From assembly GCA_035399665.1 (NCBI GenBank), contig DAOPJM010000021.1:1-31819 (forward strand): DNA of 31,819 nucleotides. Reading direction: 5' to 3'. This document shows, one piece after another, positions 14,934 through 22,806 of the stretch (positions within the stretch are counted from its first letter, which is position 1; each line of letters begins with the position of its first letter). This DNA comes from DAOPJM01 sp035399665. GTDB lineage: Bacteria > Bacillota > Clostridia > Christensenellales > CAG-138. A model generated the notes under the pieces. It was not told the origin of the DNA. It searched no databases and worked only from the letters and a program-made list of their open reading frames with translations. Position numbers and translations under genes: made by a program.

Positions 14934-15260
14934 TTAGATATTGTTCTCGATGAAGTTCATGAGTACGCGCTTAGGCTTTGCGCCTATGGAGCGCGTCACT
15001 TCCTGTCCGTCCTTGAACAGGATGATGCAGGGGATGGTGTCGATGCTGTACTTGTTCGCAAGCTCAGGCTCGTCGTCCACGTTGACCTTGGCAAAGCGAA
15101 CCTTGCCGACATAGTCATCCGCCGTCTGTTCAACAGTCGGCAGCATCATGCGGCAGGGGCCGCACCAGCTTGCCCAGAAATCCACCAGCACGGGTAAATC
15201 TCCGCCGATCAGCTCATTGAAGCTGTCCTTGGTCGCGACAGTCATGTTCTCGTTTGCCAT
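14934..15260 (-). CDS. trxA: Thioredoxin
   Basis: A general cytosolic dithiol reductase of 108 residues. The active site WASWCGPCRMM places the redox cysteines at residues 33 and 36. The buried Asp (VLVDFWA) and cis-proline (IDTIPCIILF) are in place, and FKDGQEV is typical. GGAGG lies 7 nt before the ATG. The start is one base after the rseC stop, so it is the last gene of hisS-aspS-rseC-trxA and is followed by a strong terminator. TIPC has Cys after the cis-proline, which differs from the usual T/V but is tolerated in the family. Confidence 0.96.
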   Translation of the reverse strand: MANENMTVATKDSFNELIGGDLPVLVDFWASWCGPCRMMLPTVEQTADDYVGKVRFAKVNVDDEPELANKYSIDTIPCIILFKDGQEVTRSIGAKPKRVLMNFIENNI

Positions 15261-15261
15261 A

Positions 15262-15669
15262 CTATACCTCCGTAATTATTTCTTTCATCCTTGGGGTAAA
15301 GCGCTTCCCGCGCTTTTTTTCAACCGTCTTGAGTATGACGAAGCTTGACGCGCACAGCGCTATCCCGAGTATCAGTGAAACGGTTTCGTTCCACAGCGAC
15401 CCAAGGAGCACGCCGCCTATCAGCAGCACGAGCGGCACGACATAGCATAACACGCTTGCAAGCAGCATGGACGAGACTTTCAGCTCTATCTCCACGCTGT
15501 CGCCTACCTCGGCGTTCAGCTCGTTCTTGAGCTTAATCTTCATCTGTGTGTCGCCCGCCGCCATGCATGAGCCGCAGTGCTTACACATGGGCGAGCGCAC
15601 GAAGGTAATCTCCGCCATGTCGCCTGTGACCTCGGTCACTATGCCGATATGCCTGCCTTCCTGCTCCAT
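15262..15669 (-). CDS. RseC/MucC-family membrane protein (SoxR-reducing-type)
   Basis: A 135-residue protein with the RseC/MucC layout: a small N-terminal domain with three cysteines (C29, C32, C35 in MCKHCGSCM), then two membrane helices (about 66-93 and 95-120) and a basic tail (KKRGKRFTPRMK). In the family the cysteine cluster can bind an iron-sulfur or redox centre, and members assist SoxR reduction or Rnf/Rsx systems. No rsx/rnf genes are in this window. It sits one base before trxA and one base after aspS, so a thiol-redox partnership with thioredoxin is plausible but inferred. Confidence 0.85.
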   Translation of the reverse strand: MEQEGRHIGIVTEVTGDMAEITFVRSPMCKHCGSCMAAGDTQMKIKLKNELNAEVGDSVEIELKVSSMLLASVLCYVVPLVLLIGGVLLGSLWNETVSLILGIALCASSFVILKTVEKKRGKRFTPRMKEIITEV

Positions 15670-15670
15670 A

Positions 15671-17455
15671 TTACTCCGTCACCTTTATGTGCAGCTCCTT
15701 CAGCTGCTTCTCGTCCACCGTCGCGGGCGCGTTGGTGAGCGGGCAGGACGCGTTCTGCACCTTCGGGAACGCGATAACGTCCCTTATGCTCTGAGTTCCG
15801 CAGATGAGCATTGCGAGCCTGTCCAAGCCGTAGGCCAGTCCGCCGTGAGGGGGAGTGCCGTAGCGGAAGGCTTCAAGCAGATACCCAAAGCGGGCGAACG
15901 CCTGCTCCTTGGTAAAGCCCAGCATCTCGAACATTTTGGTCTGCATCGCCTGCGAATGAATACGGATAGAGCCGCCGCCAATCTCCACGCCGTTCAGCAC
16001 GATATCGTAGGCCTTCGCTCTGACCTTGCCTCTGTCGCTGTCCAGCAGCGGCAAATCCTCATCCATGGGGCTTGTGAAGGGATGGTGCATCGCCATAAAG
16101 CGGTTCTCCTCCTCGCTCCACTCCAGGAGCGGGAACTCCACGACCCACAGCAGGTTGTACTTGTTCTTGTCGATAAGCCCAAGCTTGTCCCCTAACTTCA
16201 GGCGCAGCGCGCCTAAGGACGCCCAAACGACCTCGTCCTTGTCCGCGACTATGAACACAAGGTCGCCCGTCTCGGCTTCGGCAATTCGGACAATCTCGGC
16301 TGTCTGTTCGGGGCTTAGACGCTTTACAAGGGAGGACTGTACGCCCTCGGGCTTGAGATTCATCCACAACAGAGCTTTTGCCTTATAGGTCTTGACGAAT
16401 TCGCCCAGAGCGTCTATTTCCTTGCGGGAGATATGGCCCGCGCCGCCCTTGACGGTGATGCAGCGCACGCTGCCGCCGTTGTCGATGGCGTCCTTGAGGA
16501 GGGCAAAGTCCGTCCCCCTGACCGCCTCGGTCAGGTCATGCAGCTCCATGCCGAAACGCGTGTCCGGCTTGTCGGAGCCGTAGCGGTTCATGGCGTCAAT
16601 CCACTTGATGCGCGGCAGCGGAAGCTGTACGTCTACGTTCAGCGTTTCCCAAAAGAGCATTTTCAAGAAACCCTCGTTGGCGGCGATAACATCGTCCTCC
16701 TCGACAAAGGACATCTCAAGGTCAATCTGAGTGAAGTCCGGCTGACGGTCGGCGCGCAAATCCTCATCCCTAAAGCAGCGCGCAATCTGAACGTACCTGT
16801 CGAAGCCCGAAAGCATCAGGAGCTGCTTGAACTGCTGCGGACTTTGCGGCAGGGCGTAGAACTCGCCCGGGTGTACCCTGCTCGGCACGAGGTAGTCCCT
16901 CGCGCCCTCAGGGGTGCTTACGGTGAGCATGGGCGTCTCTATCTCGATAAATCCCTGTTCGGAGAAGTAGCGATGCACTATGTCCGTAATCTTGTTGCGC
17001 ATTAAGAGGTAGTTCTGCATACAGGGCCTGCGAAGGTCCAAATAGCGGTACTTTAGGCGCAGCAGCTCGGAGGCGTTGCAGTTGTCGTCCACATCGATGG
17101 GCGGGGTGTCGCTCTTGGCCAGTATCTTAAACTCGCTTACCATCAGCTCATATTCGCCGGTGGGCATCTTGGTGTTGACCATGCCCTCCGCCCTATGCTC
17201 GAAGGTGCCGCGCACCGCAAGCACATACTCGGAACGAATGGTGGAGGCAAGATCAAACGCTTCCTTTGACAGGGCGCTCGAATCGAATACCACCTGCATG
17301 AGTCCGCTGCGGTCTCGAAGCTGCATGAATATCATCGCGCCCAAGTCGCGGCGCACCTTGACCCAACCCATCAGGGTAACCGACTCGCCCAAGGTCATTT
17401 TGTCGATTTCGGCGCAATAGCAGCTGCGCTTCCATCCTCTCAACAGTTCGTCCAT
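15671..17455 (-). CDS. aspS: Aspartyl-tRNA synthetase
   Basis: Class II synthetase of 594 residues charging tRNA-Asp. The N-terminal OB-fold anticodon domain (VTLMGWVKVRRDLGAMIFMQLRDRSGLMQVVF) is followed by catalytic motif 2 (FRDEDLRADRQPDFTQIDLEMSF), a bacterial GAD insertion (about 300-410) and motif 3 (GTPPHGGLAYGLDRL). The length and GAD domain mark the bacterial type; whether it also charges tRNA-Asn cannot be told by eye. AGAGGG lies 8-9 nt before the ATG, a modest site. It follows hisS after 59 bp with no terminator between, so both are under the T-box at 18800-19020. Confidence 0.97.
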   Translation of the reverse strand: MDELLRGWKRSCYCAEIDKMTLGESVTLMGWVKVRRDLGAMIFMQLRDRSGLMQVVFDSSALSKEAFDLASTIRSEYVLAVRGTFEHRAEGMVNTKMPTGEYELMVSEFKILAKSDTPPIDVDDNCNASELLRLKYRYLDLRRPCMQNYLLMRNKITDIVHRYFSEQGFIEIETPMLTVSTPEGARDYLVPSRVHPGEFYALPQSPQQFKQLLMLSGFDRYVQIARCFRDEDLRADRQPDFTQIDLEMSFVEEDDVIAANEGFLKMLFWETLNVDVQLPLPRIKWIDAMNRYGSDKPDTRFGMELHDLTEAVRGTDFALLKDAIDNGGSVRCITVKGGAGHISRKEIDALGEFVKTYKAKALLWMNLKPEGVQSSLVKRLSPEQTAEIVRIAEAETGDLVFIVADKDEVVWASLGALRLKLGDKLGLIDKNKYNLLWVVEFPLLEWSEEENRFMAMHHPFTSPMDEDLPLLDSDRGKVRAKAYDIVLNGVEIGGGSIRIHSQAMQTKMFEMLGFTKEQAFARFGYLLEAFRYGTPPHGGLAYGLDRLAMLICGTQSIRDVIAFPKVQNASCPLTNAPATVDEKQLKELHIKVTE

Positions 17456-17514
17456 GTTCTTTGCCCTCTTTCTATTATGTCCATATTTTTATCAAAAACT
17501 CAGTCGAATAGCCG

Positions 17515-18783
17515 TTATTCCTGTACTGCTGTCGCGCTTGCTATGTTGGCGGCGTCAAGCTTAACGGAGACAGGCTCGCACCCGCGCAGGCTCTTGAGCT
17601 GTCCCAAGCCCGTTTCAAGCTCGGTATCGCCTATCACTATGACGCGCTCCGCTCCCACCTTGTCCGCGTACTTCATCTGTGCCTTGACGCTCCTGCCAAC
17701 ATGGTCGGTGTCCGCCTTTACCCCAAGCTCGCGCAGCTTGCAGGTCAGTATGAAGGCGCGTCTTGCGGCCGCCTCGCCCATGGGTATGAGCATTACGTCA
17801 TAGCGCGTAGGCGGTTCTATCGTAATCCCCAACTGATCCAACAGCAGCAGCAGCCTTTCCATGCCCATGCCAAAGCCCACGGCGGGCAGGTCGGGTCCGC
17901 CTATCTCCTTTACAAGCTTGTCATAGCGTCCGCCGCCGCAAAGCGTACCCTGCGCCCCCGCCTGACCGGAGACTATCTCAAACACCGTCTTGGTGTAGTA
18001 GTCCAGCCCGCGCACAAGCATGGGGTCAAGCTCGTAGGCTATGCCCATGTCGTCAAGGCAGCGCAAAAGCTCGTCCATGTGGCTTTTGCACTCGTCACAG
18101 ATGTAATCCATGGTGTGCGGCGCGTCCTTGACAAGGGCGTGGCAGGTATCGACCTTGCAGTCCAGTATGCGCAAGGGGTTAGTCTCGAAGCGGGACTTGC
18201 AGGTCTCGCACAGCTCGTCATAGTGCAGCTCCAAAAAGTCCTTTAGGGCGTGCTGATACGCGTCGCGGCACTTCTCGCAGCCTATGCTGTTGAGCTTGAC
18301 GGTGAGGTTTTTCGCACCCAGGGTGCGGTACAGCTCCACCGCGATGCCTATGACCTCCGCGTCCGCCGTCGCTTTGGGTGCGCCGATGACCTCGACGCCA
18401 AACTGATGGTGCTGACGGAAGCGTCCCGCCTGCGGCCGCTCGTAGCGGAACACGGGGCAGTTGAGGTAATAGAGCTTGGTGGGCTGGGTCTCGGAGAACA
18501 GCCCGCGCTCAACGAACATTCGTACCGCGCCCGCGGTACCCTCGGGCTTGAGGGTGATACTCCTGCCGCCCTTGTCCGTGAAGCTGTACATCTCCTTTTG
18601 AACCACGTCCGTGGTGTCGCCGACACTGCGCAGGAACAGCTCTGTATGCTCAAACATCGGAGTGCGAATTTCCTGTAAGCCGTACTTTGCCACTATGCCG
18701 CGAATCAAACCCTCTATGTACTGCCAACGATAGCTTTCATCGGGCAGAACGTCATATGTACCCTTGGGCGCCTTGTATGCCAT
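17515..18783 (-). CDS. hisS: Histidyl-tRNA synthetase
   Basis: Class II synthetase of 422 residues charging tRNA-His. KAPKGTYDVLPDE opens the protein. Motif 2 is FRYERPQAGRFRQHHQFG, the HisRS-specific segments are LVRGLDYYTKTVFE and CGGGRYDKL, and the C-terminal anticodon-binding domain runs from about 325. A cysteine-rich insertion (CEKC, CETC, CDEC between about 165 and 235) is seen in many Firmicute HisRS and may bind zinc. The ATG at 18783 was chosen because AAGGAGG lies 6 nt upstream and MAYKAPKGTYD matches the family; an upstream TTG at 18837 would lie inside the T-box. First gene of hisS-aspS-rseC-trxA. Confidence 0.97.
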   Translation of the reverse strand: MAYKAPKGTYDVLPDESYRWQYIEGLIRGIVAKYGLQEIRTPMFEHTELFLRSVGDTTDVVQKEMYSFTDKGGRSITLKPEGTAGAVRMFVERGLFSETQPTKLYYLNCPVFRYERPQAGRFRQHHQFGVEVIGAPKATADAEVIGIAVELYRTLGAKNLTVKLNSIGCEKCRDAYQHALKDFLELHYDELCETCKSRFETNPLRILDCKVDTCHALVKDAPHTMDYICDECKSHMDELLRCLDDMGIAYELDPMLVRGLDYYTKTVFEIVSGQAGAQGTLCGGGRYDKLVKEIGGPDLPAVGFGMGMERLLLLLDQLGITIEPPTRYDVMLIPMGEAAARRAFILTCKLRELGVKADTDHVGRSVKAQMKYADKVGAERVIVIGDTELETGLGQLKSLRGCEPVSVKLDAANIASATAVQE

Positions 18784-18799
18784 GATATCCTCCTTACTT

Positions 18800-19020
18800 A
18801 AAACAAATGAGCTTTGCAAACATTGCAGGGGCGACAAGTATGCCGCGGTGCCACCCTGCTTTCAAGCAAAAGCTCCTCATTATACCGTTAACGCCGGATT
18901 GCGGTGCGAAACGCACAAAAGCTCACGGGTGTCCTTCAGACCTGCTTTGCGGCGGCGGCTTTCAGCCGTAGGACCGCCTCTCTATTTGGCCGCCTATGCA
19001 AACCCTACTCTCCCGTTCAA
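18800..19020 (-). promoter_or_regulatory. T-box riboswitch leader of hisS-aspS
   Basis: The conserved T-box AGGGTGGCACCGCGG is exact at 18843-18857. Stem I begins with GAACGGGAGAGTA and closes with CCCGTGAGC. The presumed specifier region reads TGAAGGACACCCG, giving GAC (Asp, 18931-18933) followed by A, and overlapping CAC (His, 18929-18931). A terminator can form between GAGCTTTTGC upstream of the T-box and GCAAAGCTC downstream, followed by ATTTGTTTT ending at about 18800. Uncharged tRNA would favour the antiterminator and allow transcription of hisS and aspS. Confidence 0.93.
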
Positions 19021-19032
19021 GGCTTTGCCGAT

Positions 19033-19061
19033 ATTATAATGTCACTTTCCCCCGCTGTCAA
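19033..19061 (-). promoter_or_regulatory. Consensus promoter of the T-box operon
   Basis: Minus strand TTGACA (19056-19061), a 17-bp spacer and TATAAT (19033-19038), both hexamers perfect. The -35 and the first spacer bases read TTGACAGCGGGGG, identical to the core of the tandem-repeat family found elsewhere in the window. Confidence 0.92.
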
Positions 19062-19135
19062 TGACCTTTTGCCCTAATTTTTGCCCGTTTTGCATAGCTG
19101 CGGCAAACGCAAGGGGGCTGTCCCCCAATGGGTAT

Positions 19136-19840
19136 TTATGCGTTTGTGTCGGAGGTCTCGTCCGCAGACTTGGGCTTGTGCGCCGCTGACAAGCGCGGCT
19201 CCGAGGCGAAGAGCTGCGGAAGCGAATCGCAGATGAGCGGCACGAAGGTCGGCACGACAAGGTAGGTCAGGGCGTGTATCACGGCGTGTTCCACACTGCT
19301 GACATAGAGGTTGGAGCCGCCGTTGTAGATGGTCTGCGCGACATAGGCGACAAAGGCGAAAAGCGCGGCGCCCAAAACGATAAGGCGCGGCAAAAAGCCC
19401 GTGGCGATGGGGCGCTTGAAAAAGCAGATGAAGCACATTGTGATAAAGCGAATTATGAGCAGCACCGCGATTACAGGCAGGAGTACCTCAAACTCGAAGC
19501 TGTCAGTTATCCAAGGCAGGACGTACCACAGCGCCGAGAAGAAGGTGTTGACAAGCAGGGAGCAGCGGGCAAAGCTCAGCAGCATCGTCATGGCCTTCTC
19601 TTTGAGGTTGTTGGGGCGCACGGCGCGAAGGAAGAACACGACCATGCCCGCACACACCGAAAACAGCGCTGACCAAAGCGTACCGAAGTGTGCAAGCTCG
19701 GTAATGAGCGTTTGGCTGTCAAGGAATTGGGTGAAGCTGATTATGAGGTCATAAGTCCAAAAGAGCAGGAGCAGGGCGCAAACAAGGCACACAAGCGCGC
19801 CAAAAACGCATAGAGTCTGTCGCCAGATAGACCTTTTCAT
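19136..19840 (-). CDS. Integral membrane protein of unknown function
   Basis: Not recognised. The 234-residue protein has about six hydrophobic segments (starting near residues 9, 46, 75, 110, 150 and 190) and a hydrophilic C-terminal tail (EPRLSAAHKPKSADETSDTNA). N-terminal MKRSIWRQ precedes the first helix, which suggests the N-terminus stays inside. Cysteines lie mostly within helices. The ATG at 19840 was chosen because GGGGGAG lies 4 nt upstream and the promoter at 19872-19900 is downstream of the alternative start at 19927. It sits between hemZ and hisS, two genes that are near neighbours in many Clostridia, and seems to be transcribed alone. No transporter or enzyme motif is visible. 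Confidence 0.7.
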   Translation of the reverse strand: MKRSIWRQTLCVFGALVCLVCALLLLFWTYDLIISFTQFLDSQTLITELAHFGTLWSALFSVCAGMVVFFLRAVRPNNLKEKAMTMLLSFARCSLLVNTFFSALWYVLPWITDSFEFEVLLPVIAVLLIIRFITMCFICFFKRPIATGFLPRLIVLGAALFAFVAYVAQTIYNGGSNLYVSSVEHAVIHALTYLVVPTFVPLICDSLPQLFASEPRLSAAHKPKSADETSDTNA

Positions 19841-19871
19841 AGCACTCCCCCATAAAAACATTCTGATTATT

Positions 19872-19900
19872 ATATTAACACAGAGCGCTGAAGATTTCAA
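19872..19900 (-). promoter_or_regulatory. Promoter of the membrane protein gene
   Basis: Minus strand TTGAAA (19895-19900), a 17-bp spacer and TAATAT (19872-19877), about 30 bp before the ATG at 19840. Confidence 0.6.
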
Positions 19901-20002
19901 CAGGAAAAGCAGGATTGCCCGCGACATATCCCAAGCGCCGTTTCATCGTGAGGCGCGGCTAAAACCGAATGATAATGCAGGATTCGTTGACTTTTGCAAT
20001 GG

Positions 20003-20168
20003 AATGACGGCGGGGCTAATCGCGCATACAGGATTGGCTTGGCAGGGGGGGCAATTGCGAATACAGAATAGGCTTGACAGCGGGGGTGCGATTGCGAATA
20101 CAGAATTGGCTTGACGGTGGGGGTTAATTGCGTATACAAAATAGGCTTGACAGCGGGGGTCGGGGACG
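20003..20168 (+). repeat. Tandem array of a 35-37-bp unit (4 copies)
   Basis: Units start at 20022, 20057, 20094 and 20130. Each runs GCGAATACAGAATAGGCTTG followed by ACAGCGGGGG and a short variable join. The TTGACAGCGGGGGT block is the same core as in the other arrays. Unlike them, no REP-like GAAGGATCTT element adjoins. No spacers, no coding role. Confidence 0.85.
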
Positions 20169-20184
20169 GGAAAGGCGTAAACAA

Positions 20185-20280
20185 ACAATCGCCGCTTATG
20201 GGACTACACAGACAATCGCCGCTTATGGGACTACACAAACAATCGCCGTTTACGGGGGGCTACACAAACAACTGACGCTT
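20185..20280. repeat. 27-bp tandem repeat overlapping the 3' end of hemZ
   Basis: ACAATCGCCGCTTATGGGAC followed by TACACA(G/A) starts at 20185, 20212 and 20239. A diverged fourth copy from 20268 forms the last codons of hemZ. Each unit carries CTACACA(A/G)ACAA, which on the minus strand is the hemZ end Leu-Phe/Cys-Val-stop. The array therefore looks like a duplication of the hemZ 3' end. Confidence 0.8.
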
Positions 20281-21699
20281 GGCGGCGAAGAGCTGCGGCA
20301 GCTTATTCTTATAGGTGGGGACGTCCTTGGGGTTGGGGATGCGCTCCACGCGGTTTTCGGCGGGGAACACCCGCTTTGACATCGCTCCCGCGCCATGCGC
20401 CATTATACTTACGGTTTCTTCCATTATATCAATATTGTACAGGCACTCGGCGTCAGGCTTGGCATAGCCCACGTTCTCAAGATTGCCCTGCATATACTTC
20501 TGGCGGTACATATAATACGGACGCATACCCATTTCGCGGGCGGTCAGCTCACCAAGCTCCAGCATAGCCTCCACATCCTTCGCGGGGGGAAGGGGGTACT
20601 CGTCAAGCCGCTCCTTGAGCCTGCTTGAACGCTTTATCGCAAGCGTATGCACGGTGAGGTTTTCGGGGCGCAAAGCCTTTACTCGCTCCAAGGTGTTTTG
20701 AAACATCGGCACGTTCTCGCCGGGCAGTCCCGCGATTATATCCATATTGATGTTGGCTATGCCGACAGCGCGGACGAGGGCGTAGGCCTCCTCTATCGCG
20801 GCCGAGCTGTGGAACCTGCCTATGCGCTCTAAGGTGACGTCGTTCATGGTCTGCGGATTGACGCAGACGCGCTGCGCGCCGTGAGCCTTTATGACCTCAA
20901 GCTTTTCCCTTGTGATGGTGTCGGGTCTGCCCGCCTCCACAGTCAGCTCCGTGCCGAAGCCGCCATAGGCGCGTATCGCCGCCGACAGCACGCGGTCAAG
21001 CTGCTCGGCGCTCAAAACGGTGGGTGTGCCGCCGCCCATGTACATGGCGCGAAGCCTAAACCCGCCCTGCCGCGCTATGTCGGCGCCCGCGCAAATATCC
21101 TCGATAAGCGCGGCAACATAAGCGTCAAGGGTTCCGTCACGCTTGGCGACCTCCGCGCCGAAGGAGCAGTAGAGGCAGCGCGACTTGCAGTAGGGTATGC
21201 CTATATATACGTCAAGGCTGTCGGGCTTGGCGGAGCTGACGGCGGGCCCTTGGACGGCGCAGATTTCGCGGGCAAGGGCAAGCTTGGGCTCGGATACGCC
21301 AAAGACTTCACGAAACTGCCGCTCGGCCCCGTCCGTGCCGTGACGCCGCTCAAGCTCGCGGTAGAGCTTGGTTGGGCGTATGCCCGTAAGCGAACCCCAA
21401 GGCGTCTCGACCTCGCTTATCCCGCGAAGCAGGGTGTAGGCCGCAAGCTTTAGGGCGCGTTTCTCCTGCCGCTTGCGTTCAAGCGGGTCGCCGCCGTCGG
21501 GCGAAACCTCAATCTCGCAGCTAATGCCGGCGGGCATTAGCCGCCCCTTTGCCTTGCGCTCGGGCGTGAGCGAAATATTCAGCCTAAGGTCGGCGTTGAC
21601 CGCGTCCTTTGAAACCTCGACCACGCCGAAGAAGAGCCGAATTTCTTCGGCCATGTCGTTAAAATATGCCTGTGCGTCCGTTACAAGTTCAATTATCAT
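20260..21699 (-). CDS. hemZ: Oxygen-independent coproporphyrinogen III oxidase-like radical SAM protein HemZ
   Basis: The 479-residue radical SAM protein carries the 4Fe-4S motif CKSRCLYCSFG (CxxxCxxC) after GIPY, then GGGTPTVLSAEQLDRVL (SAM-side GGGTP), the EAGRPDT strand and NMDIIAGLPGE. An N-terminal extension of about 165 residues with SLTGIRPTKLYREL distinguishes HemZ from HemN/HemW. The family is linked to anaerobic decarboxylation of coproporphyrinogen III, though heme-related function in strict anaerobes is not always shown. Its ATG overlaps the stop of the MBL-fold gene (ATGA). The last codons lie in a 27-bp tandem repeat that continues downstream. Confidence 0.9.
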   Translation of the reverse strand: MIIELVTDAQAYFNDMAEEIRLFFGVVEVSKDAVNADLRLNISLTPERKAKGRLMPAGISCEIEVSPDGGDPLERKRQEKRALKLAAYTLLRGISEVETPWGSLTGIRPTKLYRELERRHGTDGAERQFREVFGVSEPKLALAREICAVQGPAVSSAKPDSLDVYIGIPYCKSRCLYCSFGAEVAKRDGTLDAYVAALIEDICAGADIARQGGFRLRAMYMGGGTPTVLSAEQLDRVLSAAIRAYGGFGTELTVEAGRPDTITREKLEVIKAHGAQRVCVNPQTMNDVTLERIGRFHSSAAIEEAYALVRAVGIANINMDIIAGLPGENVPMFQNTLERVKALRPENLTVHTLAIKRSSRLKERLDEYPLPPAKDVEAMLELGELTAREMGMRPYYMYRQKYMQGNLENVGYAKPDAECLYNIDIMEETVSIMAHGAGAMSKRVFPAENRVERIPNPKDVPTYKNKLPQLFAAKRQLFV

Positions 21700-22358
21700 C
21701 AGGCGTTGCTTCTGTCCCCTATTAAAAGGTTGTATTCCGATTCGTGCGCCACGCTCGTCGCAATCATGTGGCCGGGATAAAGCTTGGTTTCGGGCGGAAG
21801 GGTGAGTATCTTGTCAAAGAACGAGCGTGACAGCTCGCGCATACTCCCGCCCAAGAGGTCGGTTCGGCCAATACTCTCGAAGAACACGGTGTCGCCCGTG
21901 AACGCGGCGCGTTCGCCGTCCACGACATAGGTCACACCGCCCTTGCTGTGGCCGGGCGTGTAAAGCACGCGAAGCTTCAGCCCGCCGACCTCGATTGTGT
22001 CGCCCTCGTTTACAAGAAGGTCGGGCTGGGTCGGGGTCTGACGCGCACCCATGCCATTAGCGTAGCTGTACCTTCCGTCAAGGAGCATCTTCAGGTCGCC
22101 CTCGTTGACGCAGACCCTTGCGCCCGTGGCGGCCTTCAGCTCGGCCAACCCCGCGATATGGTCAAAATGCCCGTGGGTCAACAGAATGTGTGTGCAGCGG
22201 AGCTTTTCCGCCGCCATACGCTGCATGATAAGCTTAGCGTCGGCGGGGTCAATGACGGCGCAGACCTTAAGTCCACTTTCATCGCGGCTTTGATTCTCGT
22301 CCCAGACTATGTAGCTGTTGGCGTCTATGGGCCCGCAGGGCAGGGTGATAACGCGCAT
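21699..22358 (-). CDS. MBL-fold metallo-hydrolase (glyoxalase II-like)
   Basis: A 219-residue single-domain metallo-beta-lactamase-fold hydrolase. The metal-binding motif THGHFDH (HxHxDH) is intact. Further ligands are in YTPGHSKGGV and FTGDTVFFESIGRTDL, and the C-terminal YPGHM histidine is present. This pattern fits the glyoxalase II/YcbL group of small thioester or lactone hydrolases; substrate unknown. I chose the ATG at 22358 because MRVITLPCGPIDANSYIV is the family N-terminus and GGGAGGGG lies 8 nt upstream. It starts one base after the dtd stop and overlaps hemZ by 3 bp, within the relA-dtd-MBL-hemZ run. Confidence 0.9.
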   Translation of the reverse strand: MRVITLPCGPIDANSYIVWDENQSRDESGLKVCAVIDPADAKLIMQRMAAEKLRCTHILLTHGHFDHIAGLAELKAATGARVCVNEGDLKMLLDGRYSYANGMGARQTPTQPDLLVNEGDTIEVGGLKLRVLYTPGHSKGGVTYVVDGERAAFTGDTVFFESIGRTDLLGGSMRELSRSFFDKILTLPPETKLYPGHMIATSVAHESEYNLLIGDRSNA

Positions 22359-22359
22359 G

Positions 22360-22806
22360 TCAAAAGCCCCTCCCGCTGTCAAGCAGTATGGTAAACGGAC
22401 CGTCGTTGACAAGCGCAATCTGCATATTCGCGCCGAACACGCCGCACTCGGTGGGAACGACCGCACAAAGGCGCGACTTGCACAGCTCGTACAGGGGTTC
22501 GGCCAACTCGGGCCTTGCCGCGTGAATGTAGCTTGGGCGGCGGCCCTTCCTCGCGTCCCCATACAGCGTGAACTGCGAAACCAAGAGTATACTGCCCTTA
22601 ATATCCGCTACGGAGAGGTTGGGAACCTCGTTTTCGTCGTCGAACACCCTAAGCCCCGTGAGCTTGTCGCAGATGTATATAGCGTCCGCCTCAGTGTCCT
22701 CGGTCGATATGCCGAGTAAAACCATCAGGCCCGCCCCTATCCTTGAGACGAGCTTGTCATCTATTGAAACGCTTGCGTCCTTGACGCGCTGTACTACCGC
22801 CCGCAT
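22360..22806 (-). CDS. dtd: D-aminoacyl-tRNA deacylase
   Basis: Dtd hydrolyses D-amino acids (and glycine mischarged on tRNA-Ala) from tRNA, keeping them out of protein. The 148-residue length is typical. MRAVVQRVKDASVSID is the conserved opening, SQFTLYGDARKGRRPSY carries the SQFTL active-site motif, and NDGPFTILLDS is the C-terminal counterpart of the NxGPVT motif, here with Phe. The start at 22806 overlaps the relA stop (TAATG). The tight relA-dtd linkage is widespread in Firmicutes. Confidence 0.96.
   Translation of the reverse strand: MRAVVQRVKDASVSIDDKLVSRIGAGLMVLLGISTEDTEADAIYICDKLTGLRVFDDENEVPNLSVADIKGSILLVSQFTLYGDARKGRRPSYIHAARPELAEPLYELCKSRLCAVVPTECGVFGANMQIALVNDGPFTILLDSGRGF

Noticed and set aside
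20003..20280. Possible CRISPR array or peptide-repeat gene
   Set aside because: Two different tandem repeats without spacers. Open frames across them have low-complexity, proline-rich translations and no ribosome binding site.
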